A stretch of DNA of 64,000 nucleotides from Acuticoccus mangrovi (lineage in GTDB: Bacteria; Pseudomonadota; Alphaproteobacteria; Rhizobiales; Amorphaceae): NCBI RefSeq assembly GCF_016411865.1, contig NZ_JAEKJA010000027.1, positions 1 to 64,000 on the forward strand, written 5' to 3'. The number at the start of each line of letters is the position of its first letter. Position 1 is the stretch's first letter. Below the pieces are notes generated by a model. It was not told the DNA's origin and made no database searches. It saw only the letters and a list, made by a program, of their open reading frames with translations. Both the position numbers and the translations under genes were made by a program. Shown piece by piece: positions 43,826 to 53,279 of the stretch.

Positions 43826-45433
43826 ATGAACCGTTTGTCCCGGGTCGTCCGTTCCAGTCGGCGTCTGGCCGCCGCGATCGTGATCGCCACCGGTGCCGCG
43901 AGCGCCGCCCACGCCGACGAACTGACCATCGGATCGCGGACCGAGATGTCCACGATGGACCCGCACGCGCTGTGGTCCGGCACCAGCGCGCAGTTCTACA
44001 ACCACTATCTCGGCTTCCTGACGAACATCGGACCGGACAACAGCGTCCTGCCGGCCATCGCCGAGAGCTGGGAGAGCGAGGGCGAGAACCTCTGGGTGTT
44101 CCACATCAACCCGGACGCGGTCTTCCAGGACGGCACGAAGATCACGGCCGAGGACGTGATCGCCTCCTACGAGCGGGCGATCAACAGCCCGAAAGGGTCC
44201 TATGGCGGCCTCTTCGCCGGGGTCACCGGCTTCTCCGCGCCCGATCCGCTGACGCTCGAGATCCACACCGAGCGCGCGTATCCGACGCTGCCCAACGCCA
44301 TGACCCAGATCGCGGTCCTGCCGAAGTCGGTCAACGAAACCGCGACGCCGGAGGACTTCCTGACCGCGAAGGCCAACGTCAGCGCGGCCCCCTACAAGTT
44401 CATCGAATATATCCCCGGCGATCACCTCACCGTGGAGCGCAACGAGGCGTGGTTCGGCACGCCGGCGAAGTGGGACCGGATCACCTTCCGCTTCCTGTCG
44501 AACCCCGCCACCCGCGTCACCGCGCTGCTGTCGGGCGACGTCGACCTGATCGACGGGGTGCCGCCGGAAGACGCCGCGCGCCTGCGCACCGACGACCGCT
44601 TCAACGTCGTCTCGGGGCCCAGCGACCGGGCGGTCTACATGACCTTCGACCTGGCGCGGGACGTGACGCCCTATGTCGCCGACAAGGCGACGGGCGAGCC
44701 ACTGCCCACGAACCCGTTCAAGGATCTGCGCGTGCGCGAGGCGCTCTCGCTCGCGGTGGACCGCCGGGCGATCACCGAGCGCGCGATCGACGGCATGGCG
44801 GAGCCCGCGAACCAGGTCGGCACGCCGACGCTCGGCGGGTTCGCCGAGGACTATCCGCCCAAGGCGTACGATCCCGCACGCGCGAAAGAGCTGCTCGCCG
44901 AGGCGGGCTATCCCGACGGCTTCGCCCTGACGGTGAGCTGCATGCAGGGCCGCCTGGTGAATGACGCGCGCGTCTGCCAGGTGCTGGGCCAGATGTTCCA
45001 GCGCATCGGCCTCGACGTGACCGTCGACGTCGAGCCCTACGCCGTCTTCATCACCAAGGCGACCTGCCACTGCGACGACCGCAAGAGCTTCTTCATGAGC
45101 ACCTGGGCCTCCTCCTCGGCCGGCGAGGTGGGGATCGCGCTGCGCAACGTGCTGCACAGCTACGAGCCCGACAAGAAGCTCGGCGTGTGGAACCTCGGCG
45201 AATACTCCAACCCCGAAGTCGACGCCCTGATCGAACAGTTCTCGACCGTTCTCGACCAGGAGAAGCGGCGCGACATGGAAAAGCAGGCGATGCGCATGGC
45301 GATGGACGACCTCGGCGTGCTGCCGCTGCACATGCAGTCGGTCATTCTCGCCGCCAAGGCCGGGCTCAAGCCCACGATCTTCGGCAACGAATACACCCTC
45401 GGCGACTACGTCGAGCAGACGGACGCGCCGTGA
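43826..45433 (+). CDS. ABC substrate-binding protein 1, dipeptide/nickel class
   Basis: This 535-residue periplasmic protein of family SBP_bac_5 has a signal peptide (LAAAIVIATGAASAAHA), then ELTIGSRTEMSTMDPHALW, AESWESEGENLWVFHINP and DPLTLEIHTERAYPTLPN. A Cys-rich stretch, KATCHCDDRKSFFMSTW, is unusual for the family. It is a close paralogue of the protein encoded directly after it. Start at 43826 is fixed by the signal peptide and GAGGGAGA. Ligand unknown; probably a small amine- or peptide-like compound. Confidence 0.94.
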   Translation: MNRLSRVVRSSRRLAAAIVIATGAASAAHADELTIGSRTEMSTMDPHALWSGTSAQFYNHYLGFLTNIGPDNSVLPAIAESWESEGENLWVFHINPDAVFQDGTKITAEDVIASYERAINSPKGSYGGLFAGVTGFSAPDPLTLEIHTERAYPTLPNAMTQIAVLPKSVNETATPEDFLTAKANVSAAPYKFIEYIPGDHLTVERNEAWFGTPAKWDRITFRFLSNPATRVTALLSGDVDLIDGVPPEDAARLRTDDRFNVVSGPSDRAVYMTFDLARDVTPYVADKATGEPLPTNPFKDLRVREALSLAVDRRAITERAIDGMAEPANQVGTPTLGGFAEDYPPKAYDPARAKELLAEAGYPDGFALTVSCMQGRLVNDARVCQVLGQMFQRIGLDVTVDVEPYAVFITKATCHCDDRKSFFMSTWASSSAGEVGIALRNVLHSYEPDKKLGVWNLGEYSNPEVDALIEQFSTVLDQEKRRDMEKQAMRMAMDDLGVLPLHMQSVILAAKAGLKPTIFGNEYTLGDYVEQTDAP

Positions 45434-45540
45434 GGGCTCGCGCCGCTTTCGCCGCCGGCGCCTTGGCGATCCGACGGCCCCGCGCCGGACGCGCCGGCAT
45501 CGCCGGCGATCGCCGCCCAGAATGGAAGAAGGGGAAGACG

Positions 45541-47124
45541 ATGAAGACTTGGATGAAGTCCGTCCTGCTGGCTTCGGCCGTCGCGGCCGTCTGCAGCCAC
45601 GGGTCTCGGGCCGACGACCTCGTGATCGGGGCGAGGACAGAGATGGCCTCGATGGACCCGCACACGCTGTGGTCGGCCGCGACGTCGCAGTTCTACAACC
45701 ACTATCTCGGCTATCTGGTGAACATCGCGCCGGACAACAGCGTGCTGCCCGCCATCGCCGAGAGCTGGGAGGCGCAGGGCGACGATCTTTGGGTGTTCAA
45801 GATCAACCCCGACGCGCAGTGGTCGGACGGGACGCCGATCGTGGCGAGCGACGTCATCGCCTCCTACGAGCGGGCGATCAACAACCCCAAAGGCTCCTAT
45901 TCGGGGATCTTCGCGGGGGTCGACGGCTTCGACGCGCCGGACGAGCACACCCTCGAGATCCACACCGCCGGGCCCTACCCCACCCTGCCCAACATGCTCA
46001 CCCAGGTTGCCGTGCTGCCGCCGTCGGTGATCGAGGGCGCCGAGCCCGGCGACTTCATGACGCCGAAGGGCAACGTGGGCGCGGCACCCTACAGGTTCGT
46101 CGAATACGTGCCCGGCGACCACCTGACGCTGGAGCGGTCCGAGACCTATTTCGGCGACCCCGCGCTGTGGGACACGGTGACGTTCCGCTTCCTGACCAAT
46201 CCCGCGACGCGCGTGACGGCGCTGCTGTCCGGCGACGTCGACATGATCGACGGCGTCCCCCCCGAGGACGCCGCGAAGCTGAGCGACAATCCCGACTTCA
46301 ACGTCGTCTCGGGCCCGAGCGACCGCGTCGTGTTCATGACGTTCGACATCTCCCGCGACGTGACGCCCGAAGCCGTCGACAAGAACGGTGACCCGCTGCC
46401 GGAGAACCCGTTCAAGGACGTTCGCGTGCGCAAGGCGTTCGCGCTCGCGATCAACCGCGAGGCGATCGCCGCGCGCGCCATGGACGGCATGGCCACCCCC
46501 TCGAACCAGATCGGGACGCCGACGCTCGGCGGCTTCGATCCGGACTATCCGCCGATCGGCTACGACCCCGAGGCGGCGAAGAAGCTCCTCACCGAGGCGG
46601 GCTATCCGGACGGCTTCGGCCTGACCGTCGCGTGCATGAACGACCGGCTCGTCAACGACGAGCGGATCTGCCAGATCGTCGCCCAGATGCTGCAGCGGAT
46701 CGGCATCCGCACCACGGTGGACATCGAGCCCTATTCGGTGTTCGCCACCAAGGCGACCTGCCACTGCGACGACCGCCGCAGCTTCTTCATGAGCACCTGG
46801 GCCTCGTCCGCGGCCGGCGAGGTGAGCATGGCGCTGCTCAACCTCTTGCACAGCTACGAGCCCGAGAAGAAACTCGGAACCTGGAACCTCGGCGAATACA
46901 CCAACCCCGCGCTCGACGAGAAGATCGAGACGCTCGCCACCGTGCTCGATCCGGACGAGCGGCATGCGCTGGAGCGCGAGGCGATGCGCATGGCGATGGA
47001 CGACTACGCGGTGCTGCCGCTCCACATGCAGTCGGTGATTCTCGCGGCGCGCAAGGGGCTCGAGCCCTCGGTGTTCGGCAACGAGTACACGCTCGCCAAC
47101 TACGTCCGGCCCGAAGGCGAGTGA
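45541..47124 (+). CDS. ABC substrate-binding protein 2, tandem paralogue
   Basis: This 527-residue SBP_bac_5 protein has a signal peptide (VLLASAVAAVCSHGSRA) and nearly the same landmarks as the preceding gene: DLVIGARTEMASMDPHTLW, AESWEAQGDDLWVFKINP, TRVTALLSGDVDMIDGVPP and KATCHCDDRRSFFMSTW. The two align end to end with most residues identical by eye, so they arose by tandem duplication and probably bind related ligands with different preference. The ATG at 45541 follows GGAAGAAGGGGAAG. Confidence 0.94.
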   Translation: MKTWMKSVLLASAVAAVCSHGSRADDLVIGARTEMASMDPHTLWSAATSQFYNHYLGYLVNIAPDNSVLPAIAESWEAQGDDLWVFKINPDAQWSDGTPIVASDVIASYERAINNPKGSYSGIFAGVDGFDAPDEHTLEIHTAGPYPTLPNMLTQVAVLPPSVIEGAEPGDFMTPKGNVGAAPYRFVEYVPGDHLTLERSETYFGDPALWDTVTFRFLTNPATRVTALLSGDVDMIDGVPPEDAAKLSDNPDFNVVSGPSDRVVFMTFDISRDVTPEAVDKNGDPLPENPFKDVRVRKAFALAINREAIAARAMDGMATPSNQIGTPTLGGFDPDYPPIGYDPEAAKKLLTEAGYPDGFGLTVACMNDRLVNDERICQIVAQMLQRIGIRTTVDIEPYSVFATKATCHCDDRRSFFMSTWASSAAGEVSMALLNLLHSYEPEKKLGTWNLGEYTNPALDEKIETLATVLDPDERHALEREAMRMAMDDYAVLPLHMQSVILAARKGLEPSVFGNEYTLANYVRPEGE

Positions 47125-47503
47125 CGGGCGCGCGGGTGCGCGGGGCGGGGCTCCCCGGCCCCGCCCCGCGGCCCGCAGTCCGACCCGGGATCGACGGCAG
47201 GGAGAGCGCACCTGAAGGATCTGGAGAAGAGCATGACGACGTGTCTGAAGCGCCTTCTGGTCGGCGCGCCGGCCCTCGCGGCGAGGACCGGCGCGCGCAT
47301 CCGCGTCCGCAAACGGACCGATCGGCGGCCCGCATCGCGGAACGAGCCCGATCGATCCAGAGCGATGCCTCGCGCCCGAGGCCTCGCCCCGCCGCGGCGG
47401 GGCCTCGCCGAACGGCCCACCCGCACGACGATGCTGCCCGTCCACCCCGGCTGACCGCTAGCGCCGCCCGCCCCGCACCGCCGCGATCTCCTTGGAGCCA
47501 CTG
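47125..47503. other. Gap between second binding protein and ATPase (379 bp)
   Basis: No confident gene. A 73-codon frame at 47233-47454 has a plausible GGAGAAGAG ribosome site and begins like a signal peptide (TTCLKRLLVGAPALAA), then becomes Arg-rich nonsense. It may be the relic of a third binding-protein copy, but this is speculative. Confidence 0.45.
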
Positions 47504-49576
47504 ATGTCCACGCCCCCAACTCCCACGATTTCCGTGCGCAACCTGTCGGTGCGCTTCGGCGAAAGCGAGGTCGTGAAGAACGTGTCGTTCGACGTCGCGC
47601 CGGCCGAAACCCTCGCCGTGGTCGGGGAATCGGGCTCGGGCAAGAGCGTGACGTCCTATGCGATCATGCGCCTGCTCGGCCGATCCGGCGTGACCGTCAG
47701 CGGCTCGGTCGAGATGGGCGGACGCAACCTCCTCGACCTCTCCGAGCCGGAGATGGAGGCGGTGCGCGGCGGCGAAATCGGCATGATTTTCCAGGAGCCG
47801 ATGACGAGCCTGAACCCGGTGCTGAAGGTCGGCTTCCAGGTCAAGGAGGCGCTGCGCGCCCACAAGACGCTGTCGAGCGCGGAGGCCAAGGAGCAGACGC
47901 TCGAGCTTTTCGACCAGATGCGCATCCCCGACGCCCGCCGCCGGCTCAACGACTATCCGCACATGTTCTCCGGCGGCATGCGCCAGCGGATCGTCATCGC
48001 GACCGCGCTCGCCTGCCGGCCTTCGCTGCTGATCGCGGACGAGCCGACCACCGCGCTCGACGTCACGATCCAGGCGCAGATTCTCGAGCTCCTGAAGGAC
48101 ATCCAGCGCCGCAACGGCATGTCGGTCATCTTCGTGACCCACGACATGGGTGTGGTCGCGAACATCGCCGACCGCGTGCTGGTGATGCGTCGCGGCGAGG
48201 TGCTGGAGCAGGGGAGCGTGGAGCAGGTCTTCAACGAGCCACAGCACGCCTACACGAAGCTGCTGATCCAGGCGGTGCCGCGGCTCGGCGATATGACCGG
48301 ATCGGCAACCCCGCGCCGGTTCGGTCGGGGCGCGGGCGAAGCGGCGACGGTCCCGCTCACCGCCCCGCCCTCCCCCACTGTGCCGACCTCCGCGGCACCT
48401 TCCCCCAGAGTGCCGACCTCCGCGGCACCTTCCCCCACTGTGCCGACCGCCGCGGCACCGTCCGCCGGAGTGCCGGCCTCGTCGGCGCCGTCCCCCGCGG
48501 TGCCGGCCTCCGCCGTGCCCGTGCCGGCCGCGCCGGCGGAGGCGAAGCCGCACCTCGGGAAGGCGCGCCCGGTGCTCGAAGTGCGCAACCTCGTCACCCG
48601 CTTCGCCGTGCGGGGCGGCCCGCTGCGCCGCCACGTCGGCAACGTGCACGCCGTCGAGAACGTGTCGTTCAGCATCGCGCCGGGCGAAACCCTCTCTCTC
48701 GTGGGCGAATCGGGCTCGGGCAAGTCCACCACCGGACGGACGATCCTCGGCCTGGAGCAGGCGCAGTCGGGGGAGATCCTGCTCGACGGATACGAGGTCC
48801 GGCCGAGCACCCGGCGCGGGATCCGCGAGCTGCGCTCCTCCATCCAGATGATCTTCCAGGACCCGTTCGGATCGCTCGACCCTCGCCAGCGCATCGGCAG
48901 TGCGGTCGCCGAGCCCGTGATCTCGCGCGGGCTCGCCAGCCGGGCGGAGGCGTCCAGGAAGGTCGACCATCTCCTGCGCCGCGTGGGCCTCGATCCGGCG
49001 GTCCGAACGCGCTACCCGCACGAATTCTCCGGCGGGCAGCGTCAGCGGATCTGCATCGCGCGCGCCCTCGCCGTCGATCCGCGGCTCGTCATCGCCGACG
49101 AGGCGGTCTCCGCGCTCGACGCCTCGGTCAAGGCGCAGGTGGTCGACCTGATGATCGACCTGCAGGAGGAGTTCGGCCTCGCCTACCTCTTCATCAGCCA
49201 CGACATGGCGGTGGTCGAGCGCATCAGCCACCGGATCGCGGTGATGTACATGGGCGAGATCGTCGAGATCGGCAGCCGCGCCGACATCCTCGAGCGCCCG
49301 CGGCACGCCTACACGCGCCGGCTGCTCGATGCCGTGCCGGTTCCCAATCCGGAGCACCGGCGCAAGCGCCTTCCCGCGCCCGAAGGCGAGCTGCCGAGCC
49401 CGATCCGGCCCGTCGGCGCCCACCGTCCGCAGACGCGGATGGTCGAGGTCGCCCCCGGCCACTTCGTCCTGCGGACGCTCGAGGAGATCGCCGACGAGCC
49501 CCTGCCCCAGATCGAGCCGGTGCCGTCGGTCGACGACGCGCTCGCCGACGAGATGATGCGGTTCGGCCGCGCATGA
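47504..49576 (+). CDS. Fused double ABC ATPase (DppD-DppF type) with repeat linker
   Basis: This 690-residue protein contains both ATPases of a dipeptide-class importer. Domain 1 (about 8-265): Walker A GESGSGKS near 42, signature FSGGMRQR, Walker B LLIADEPTTALD. Domain 2 (about 360-640): Walker A GESGSGKST near 400, signature FSGGQRQR, LVIADEAVSALD, and the oligopeptide-specific C-terminal segment HAYTRRLLDAVPVPNPEHRR. Between them lies a Pro/Ser/Ala-rich linker of five decapeptide repeats. Start is ATG 47504 with GGAG upstream. It serves the permeases at 42544 and 49632. Confidence 0.94.
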   Translation: MSTPPTPTISVRNLSVRFGESEVVKNVSFDVAPAETLAVVGESGSGKSVTSYAIMRLLGRSGVTVSGSVEMGGRNLLDLSEPEMEAVRGGEIGMIFQEPMTSLNPVLKVGFQVKEALRAHKTLSSAEAKEQTLELFDQMRIPDARRRLNDYPHMFSGGMRQRIVIATALACRPSLLIADEPTTALDVTIQAQILELLKDIQRRNGMSVIFVTHDMGVVANIADRVLVMRRGEVLEQGSVEQVFNEPQHAYTKLLIQAVPRLGDMTGSATPRRFGRGAGEAATVPLTAPPSPTVPTSAAPSPRVPTSAAPSPTVPTAAAPSAGVPASSAPSPAVPASAVPVPAAPAEAKPHLGKARPVLEVRNLVTRFAVRGGPLRRHVGNVHAVENVSFSIAPGETLSLVGESGSGKSTTGRTILGLEQAQSGEILLDGYEVRPSTRRGIRELRSSIQMIFQDPFGSLDPRQRIGSAVAEPVISRGLASRAEASRKVDHLLRRVGLDPAVRTRYPHEFSGGQRQRICIARALAVDPRLVIADEAVSALDASVKAQVVDLMIDLQEEFGLAYLFISHDMAVVERISHRIAVMYMGEIVEIGSRADILERPRHAYTRRLLDAVPVPNPEHRRKRLPAPEGELPSPIRPVGAHRPQTRMVEVAPGHFVLRTLEEIADEPLPQIEPVPSVDDALADEMMRFGRA
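48371..48520. repeat. 30-bp tandem repeat x5 in the ATPase linker
   Basis: Five consecutive 30-bp units at 48371, 48401, 48431, 48461 and 48491 encode decapeptides of the pattern (S/P)P-x-x-VP-(T/A)-(S/A)-A-P. Units 1-3 are nearly identical and 4-5 diverged. The unit keeps frame, so recombination would only change linker length. Confidence 0.9.
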
Positions 49577-49631
49577 TCCCGTCTTCGCCGGCGAGCCCCC
49601 ACCCCTTCGCGCGCATGAGAGAGACCCGAAC

Positions 49632-50534
49632 ATGAGCAGCATGGATCTCACCAACCAGGGCCGGGCCCACTCGCCCTGGCGGAGCTTCGCGCGACGCTTC
49701 GTGCAGTCGAAGGTCGCGCTGGCGGGGCTCATCATCCTCGCCTTCGTCGTGATCCTCGCCGTCTTCGCGCCGTGGATCGCGCCGCAGGACCCCTACGACC
49801 TCATGCAGCTCGACATTCTCGACAGCCGCCTGCCGCCCGGATCGGAGGCCTACGGCGGCGGCGTCTACTGGCTCGGCACCGACGACCAGGGCCGCGACAT
49901 GCTCTCCGCGATCCTCTACGGGCTGCGCATCAGCCTGACCGTGGGCGTCGGCGCTGCCCTGCTCTCGGCCGTGATCGGGGTCACCCTCGGCCTCATCGCG
50001 GCCTATTTCGGCGGCCGCATCGACGCCGCGATCATGCGGCTCGTCGATCTGCAGCTGTCGTTCCCGACGATCCTCGTGGCGCTGATGATCCTCGCCTTTC
50101 TCGGCAAGGGCGTCTTCAACGTGATCCTCGCCATGGTGGTGGTCGAGTGGGCCTATTATGCGCGCACCATGCGGGCCGCCGCGATGATCGAACGCAAGCG
50201 GGAGTACATCGCCGCCGCCGAGTGCATGATGCTGCCGAAGTGGCGGACGCTGTTCCTCCACATGCTGCCGAACTGCTTTCCGCCGCTGATCGTCATCGCC
50301 ACCCAGCAGGTCGCCCGTGCGATCGCGCTCGAGGCGACGCTCAGCTATCTCGGCCTCGGCGTGCCGATCACGCAACCCTCGCTCGGGCTGCTGATCGCCA
50401 ACGGCTACGCCTACATGACCTCCGGCGGATGGTGGATGAGCGTGCTGCCGGGCATGGCGCTGCTCATCACCATCGTGGCGCTCAACCTGATCGGCGATCA
50501 GCTTCGCGAGTTGGTCAACCCGCGCGAAGCCTGA
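49632..50534 (+). CDS. ABC permease, dipeptide/nickel class (DppC-like)
   Basis: This 300-residue permease has an N-terminal cytoplasmic lead, a first transmembrane segment (VALAGLIILAFVVILAVFAP), the DppC hallmark WLGTDDQGRDMLSAILYGLR (about 80-99), and the EAA loop KREYIAAAECMMLPKWRTL. It forms the channel with the DppB-like protein at 42544 and is driven by the fused ATPase upstream. A GAGAGA site precedes the ATG. It is followed after 19 bp by an aldo/keto reductase. Confidence 0.94.
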   Translation: MSSMDLTNQGRAHSPWRSFARRFVQSKVALAGLIILAFVVILAVFAPWIAPQDPYDLMQLDILDSRLPPGSEAYGGGVYWLGTDDQGRDMLSAILYGLRISLTVGVGAALLSAVIGVTLGLIAAYFGGRIDAAIMRLVDLQLSFPTILVALMILAFLGKGVFNVILAMVVVEWAYYARTMRAAAMIERKREYIAAAECMMLPKWRTLFLHMLPNCFPPLIVIATQQVARAIALEATLSYLGLGVPITQPSLGLLIANGYAYMTSGGWWMSVLPGMALLITIVALNLIGDQLRELVNPREA

Positions 50535-50553
50535 CCAGAGGACCCATCACGCT

Positions 50554-51426
50554 ATGATCTACAGAACCCTCCTCGGCGGCCACCGCATGCCGGCGCTCGG
50601 CTTCGGGACGTGGGAGCTCGAGGGCGACGTCTGCCGCCAGGCGGTGGAGACGGCGCTCGAGGTCGGTTACCGCCACATCGACACCGCGGTGCGCTACGGC
50701 AACGAGGCCGCGGTGGGGGCGGCGCTGGCGGCCTCGGGCGTGCCGCGCGAGGCGCTGTTCGTCACCACCAAGGTCTGGCACGACTCGTTGACGGCGCCGG
50801 CGGTCCGCGCCTCCGCCGAGGCGAGCCTCGGCTGCCTCGGCCTCGACTATGTCGACCTCCTGCTGGTGCACTGGCCGAACCCCGAGGTGCCGTTGGAGGA
50901 GACGCTGGAGGCCTTCGCCGCGCTGCAGGCCGAGGGGCTCGCCCGCTCCATCGGGGTCAGCAACTTTCCCGTCCGCCTGATCGAGCAGGCGGTGGACGCG
51001 ATCGGCGCCCGGGTGGCGACGAACCAGGTGGAGTTCCACCCCTTCCTCGACCAGAGCCGGCTGCACGCCGCGCTGGAGGCGCGCGGCATCGTCCTGTCCG
51101 CCTACCAGCCGCTGGCGGGCTCCCGCGCGCTGAGCGAGCCGGTCGTCGTCGAGATCGCCGCCGCGCGCGGGCGCACGCCGGCGCAGATCGTGCTGCGCTG
51201 GATCCTGCAGCAGGAGGGGACGGCAGCCATCCCGCGCTCCCGCAACCCGGTCAACATCCGCCGGAACTTCGAGATCTTCGACTTCACCCTGTCGACGGCC
51301 GAGATGGGGCGCATCTCCCGCCTGCGAGGAGAGCGCCGCTTCCTGACCCCTTCCTTCGCGCCGGAATGGGACGACGGCGACGCATCGACCGACCCCACCC
51401 CGAAGCGATCCGCACGAAGGATGTAG
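50554..51426 (+). CDS. Aldo/keto reductase, 2,5-diketogluconate-reductase type
   Basis: This 290-residue NADPH-dependent reductase has the AKR tetrad: Asp in HIDTAVRYGNE, Tyr in the same motif, Lys in FVTTKVWH and His in LLVHWPNPE; GVSNFPVRLIEQA and the C-terminal IPRSRNPVNIRRNFEIFDF are typical of the AKR5-like group. It is the last gene of the locus and probably reduces an aldehyde or ketone product of the upstream enzymes. It is unlike the YajO-type reductase at 25942. Confidence 0.92.
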   Translation: MIYRTLLGGHRMPALGFGTWELEGDVCRQAVETALEVGYRHIDTAVRYGNEAAVGAALAASGVPREALFVTTKVWHDSLTAPAVRASAEASLGCLGLDYVDLLLVHWPNPEVPLEETLEAFAALQAEGLARSIGVSNFPVRLIEQAVDAIGARVATNQVEFHPFLDQSRLHAALEARGIVLSAYQPLAGSRALSEPVVVEIAAARGRTPAQIVLRWILQQEGTAAIPRSRNPVNIRRNFEIFDFTLSTAEMGRISRLRGERRFLTPSFAPEWDDGDASTDPTPKRSARRM

Positions 51427-51596
51427 GCGGGACGACGCTCGCCCCGAGCCGCTTGGCGCCGGAGCCTCGCGCCGAGGGCTCGTTCGCCCGGGCGATGATG
51501 GGAGCGGTGGCAGCGAGCGCGGTCGTGCGCGTCGATGCGGTGGGGTGCCACGGGCCGCATCCCCGTCCCGGATGGGCACCGTCATGGAAGCGAGCG

Positions 51597-53279
51597 TCAG
51601 AGGATCTCTTCGGAGTAGTTGAGGAGACCGGAGGCGCGGATGGCGGCGTTGGGGTAGTAGGCGTCGCGCAGCGCGGCGAGCGAGAAGCTCGGGTCCACCT
51701 TGCGCAGGTGTTCGAGCATGTCGCGCGCCTTCTCCTTCTCGCCGGCGCGCATATAGAGCGGCACCAGATAGCGCTGCGGCGAGAGATAGCGCGGCCACAA
51801 CGCCCGCATCAGCTCGCCGATGCGCAGCGCCTCGTCGTACTGGCCGCTCTCCAATGCGGTGAGGCCGCAGATGAGGTCCAGCGTGGGCTGATAGGGGGTG
51901 GGGCCGGCGAGCTTGCGGGCCGCCGCCGCGTAGCTGTAGCCGCGCTGATGGTCGCCGAGGTGCGACTTGACGCGGCCGAGAAAGGCCATCGCCAGCGCGT
52001 TGTGCCGGCTCAGCGCGAGGCTGCGCTCGGCGAGCTCGTGCGCCACGTGATACTCGTCGAGCACCAGGCTGTAGACGTAGCTCGTCAGCGCGTGGACCAT
52101 CGAGTTGTGCGGCTCGAGCTCGATCGCCTGACGGGCGTAGGCCTTCGCCTCCTCCCGCAGGACCTGCCGGTTGGCGGGATTGTGCTCCACATAGTCGTAG
52201 GTCTGCGCGTAGGCCCGCCAGGCGAGGAAGATGCCGCGCCCCTCCATGGCGAAGGCGGTGTCGAGCAGCCGGCGCGCCTCCTGCAGGTCGTCGTAGTCGA
52301 GGGTGCACATGCGCTGGATGGCGTCGTAGCCCATGGCGAAGGCGGTGCGCCGGTCGTCGGCGCTGTAGAGGTTGCGCAGCTGGATCGAGCCGACGCTGAT
52401 GCCCTCGTTGATGAGGCGCTTCAGCTCGTCCGCGTCGACGATGAACCCGTCGTTGGGCACGAGCCCCGTGCCGGACCAGAGACGCCGCGTGGTGTGCGGG
52501 CAGGTGTAGGTGAGGTGCACGGCGGTGACCTTCGCCATCGCCTGCGCCTCGACGCGGATCTCGATGCCGGGCGTCTCGAGCGGTGTGTCGCGCACCTCGA
52601 TGGAGTTGAGCTCGGCGAGCCCGCCCGCCACCGCGTCGCCCACCACGCGCGACAGGAAGGCGTCGTTGTCGCCGCGCGTCAGCTCGGGCGGCAGCACCCT
52701 GACCCACGGCCGCTCCACCTCCGGCGCCTTGCCGTGGCCGAGCCGCGGCGCGGGCTGCCAACCGACGAACGACGCTCCCGTGGCCGGCCGGTCGATCCGC
52801 TCCGCCGGGCCGGTCGAACGCGCCGAGCCGGCGTCGAGCCGGTCGTGCACCTTCGCCCGCTGCTCGCGGAGCCAGTCCTCGAACTCGGGATCGCGAATGG
52901 TGAGATCGTCGAGCAGCATCGCGGCCGCCGCCGCACCCTCGCCGGCCGGCGGATCGACCGCCACGGCGACCCGCTCGGGGTCGAGGCTGATATAGCGCGG
53001 CTCGGCGAGGAGGCAGTCCTGATAGTCGCCGAGGCTGCGACGAATGTCGGTCAGCGCCTGCCGCAGATTGGCGGCGCTGTGCTCCGGGCCCATCAGGCTC
53101 CAGAGCTTGTCCTGGAGGGCGGTGCGAGAGCGGCCGAGCTCCGGCGACAGCGCGATGATCGCGAGCACGGCGCGGGACTTCTGGCGCGTGGGCGTGAGGT
53201 CGCTCCCGTCCGGCCCGCGCACGCGGAAGGCGCCGAACAGCGAGATCGTCAGCCGTCCCGCGCTCCTGACGTCCGCCAT
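51597..53279 (-). CDS. SARP-like winged-helix regulator with TPR region
   Basis: This 560-residue protein begins with an OmpR/SARP-type winged helix (LTISLFGAFRVRGPDG, RQKSRAVLAIIALSP, then ANLRQALTDIRRSLGD), continues through a middle domain of uncertain fold (about 170-300), and ends in helical repeats that look like TPRs (DEAELLDTAFAMEG-type pairs, ALSRHNALAMAFLGRVKSHLGD, ESGQYDEALRIGELM). It is cytoplasmic, with no membrane segment. It is divergent from the hydrolase genes starting at 53469 and is the natural candidate for their regulator. It converges with the aldo/keto reductase gene. Confidence 0.85.
   Translation of the reverse strand: MADVRSAGRLTISLFGAFRVRGPDGSDLTPTRQKSRAVLAIIALSPELGRSRTALQDKLWSLMGPEHSAANLRQALTDIRRSLGDYQDCLLAEPRYISLDPERVAVAVDPPAGEGAAAAAMLLDDLTIRDPEFEDWLREQRAKVHDRLDAGSARSTGPAERIDRPATGASFVGWQPAPRLGHGKAPEVERPWVRVLPPELTRGDNDAFLSRVVGDAVAGGLAELNSIEVRDTPLETPGIEIRVEAQAMAKVTAVHLTYTCPHTTRRLWSGTGLVPNDGFIVDADELKRLINEGISVGSIQLRNLYSADDRRTAFAMGYDAIQRMCTLDYDDLQEARRLLDTAFAMEGRGIFLAWRAYAQTYDYVEHNPANRQVLREEAKAYARQAIELEPHNSMVHALTSYVYSLVLDEYHVAHELAERSLALSRHNALAMAFLGRVKSHLGDHQRGYSYAAAARKLAGPTPYQPTLDLICGLTALESGQYDEALRIGELMRALWPRYLSPQRYLVPLYMRAGEKEKARDMLEHLRKVDPSFSLAALRDAYYPNAAIRASGLLNYSEEIL

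Noticed and set aside
47233-47454. 73-codon frame starting like a signal peptide
   Set aside because: After about 20 residues it is motif-free and Arg-rich; at most a relic of a binding-protein gene, so not called as a gene.
46838-49735. A 965-codon minus-strand frame opposite the binding protein and ATPase genes
   Set aside because: It spans two unrelated real genes and an intergenic gap with no family features.
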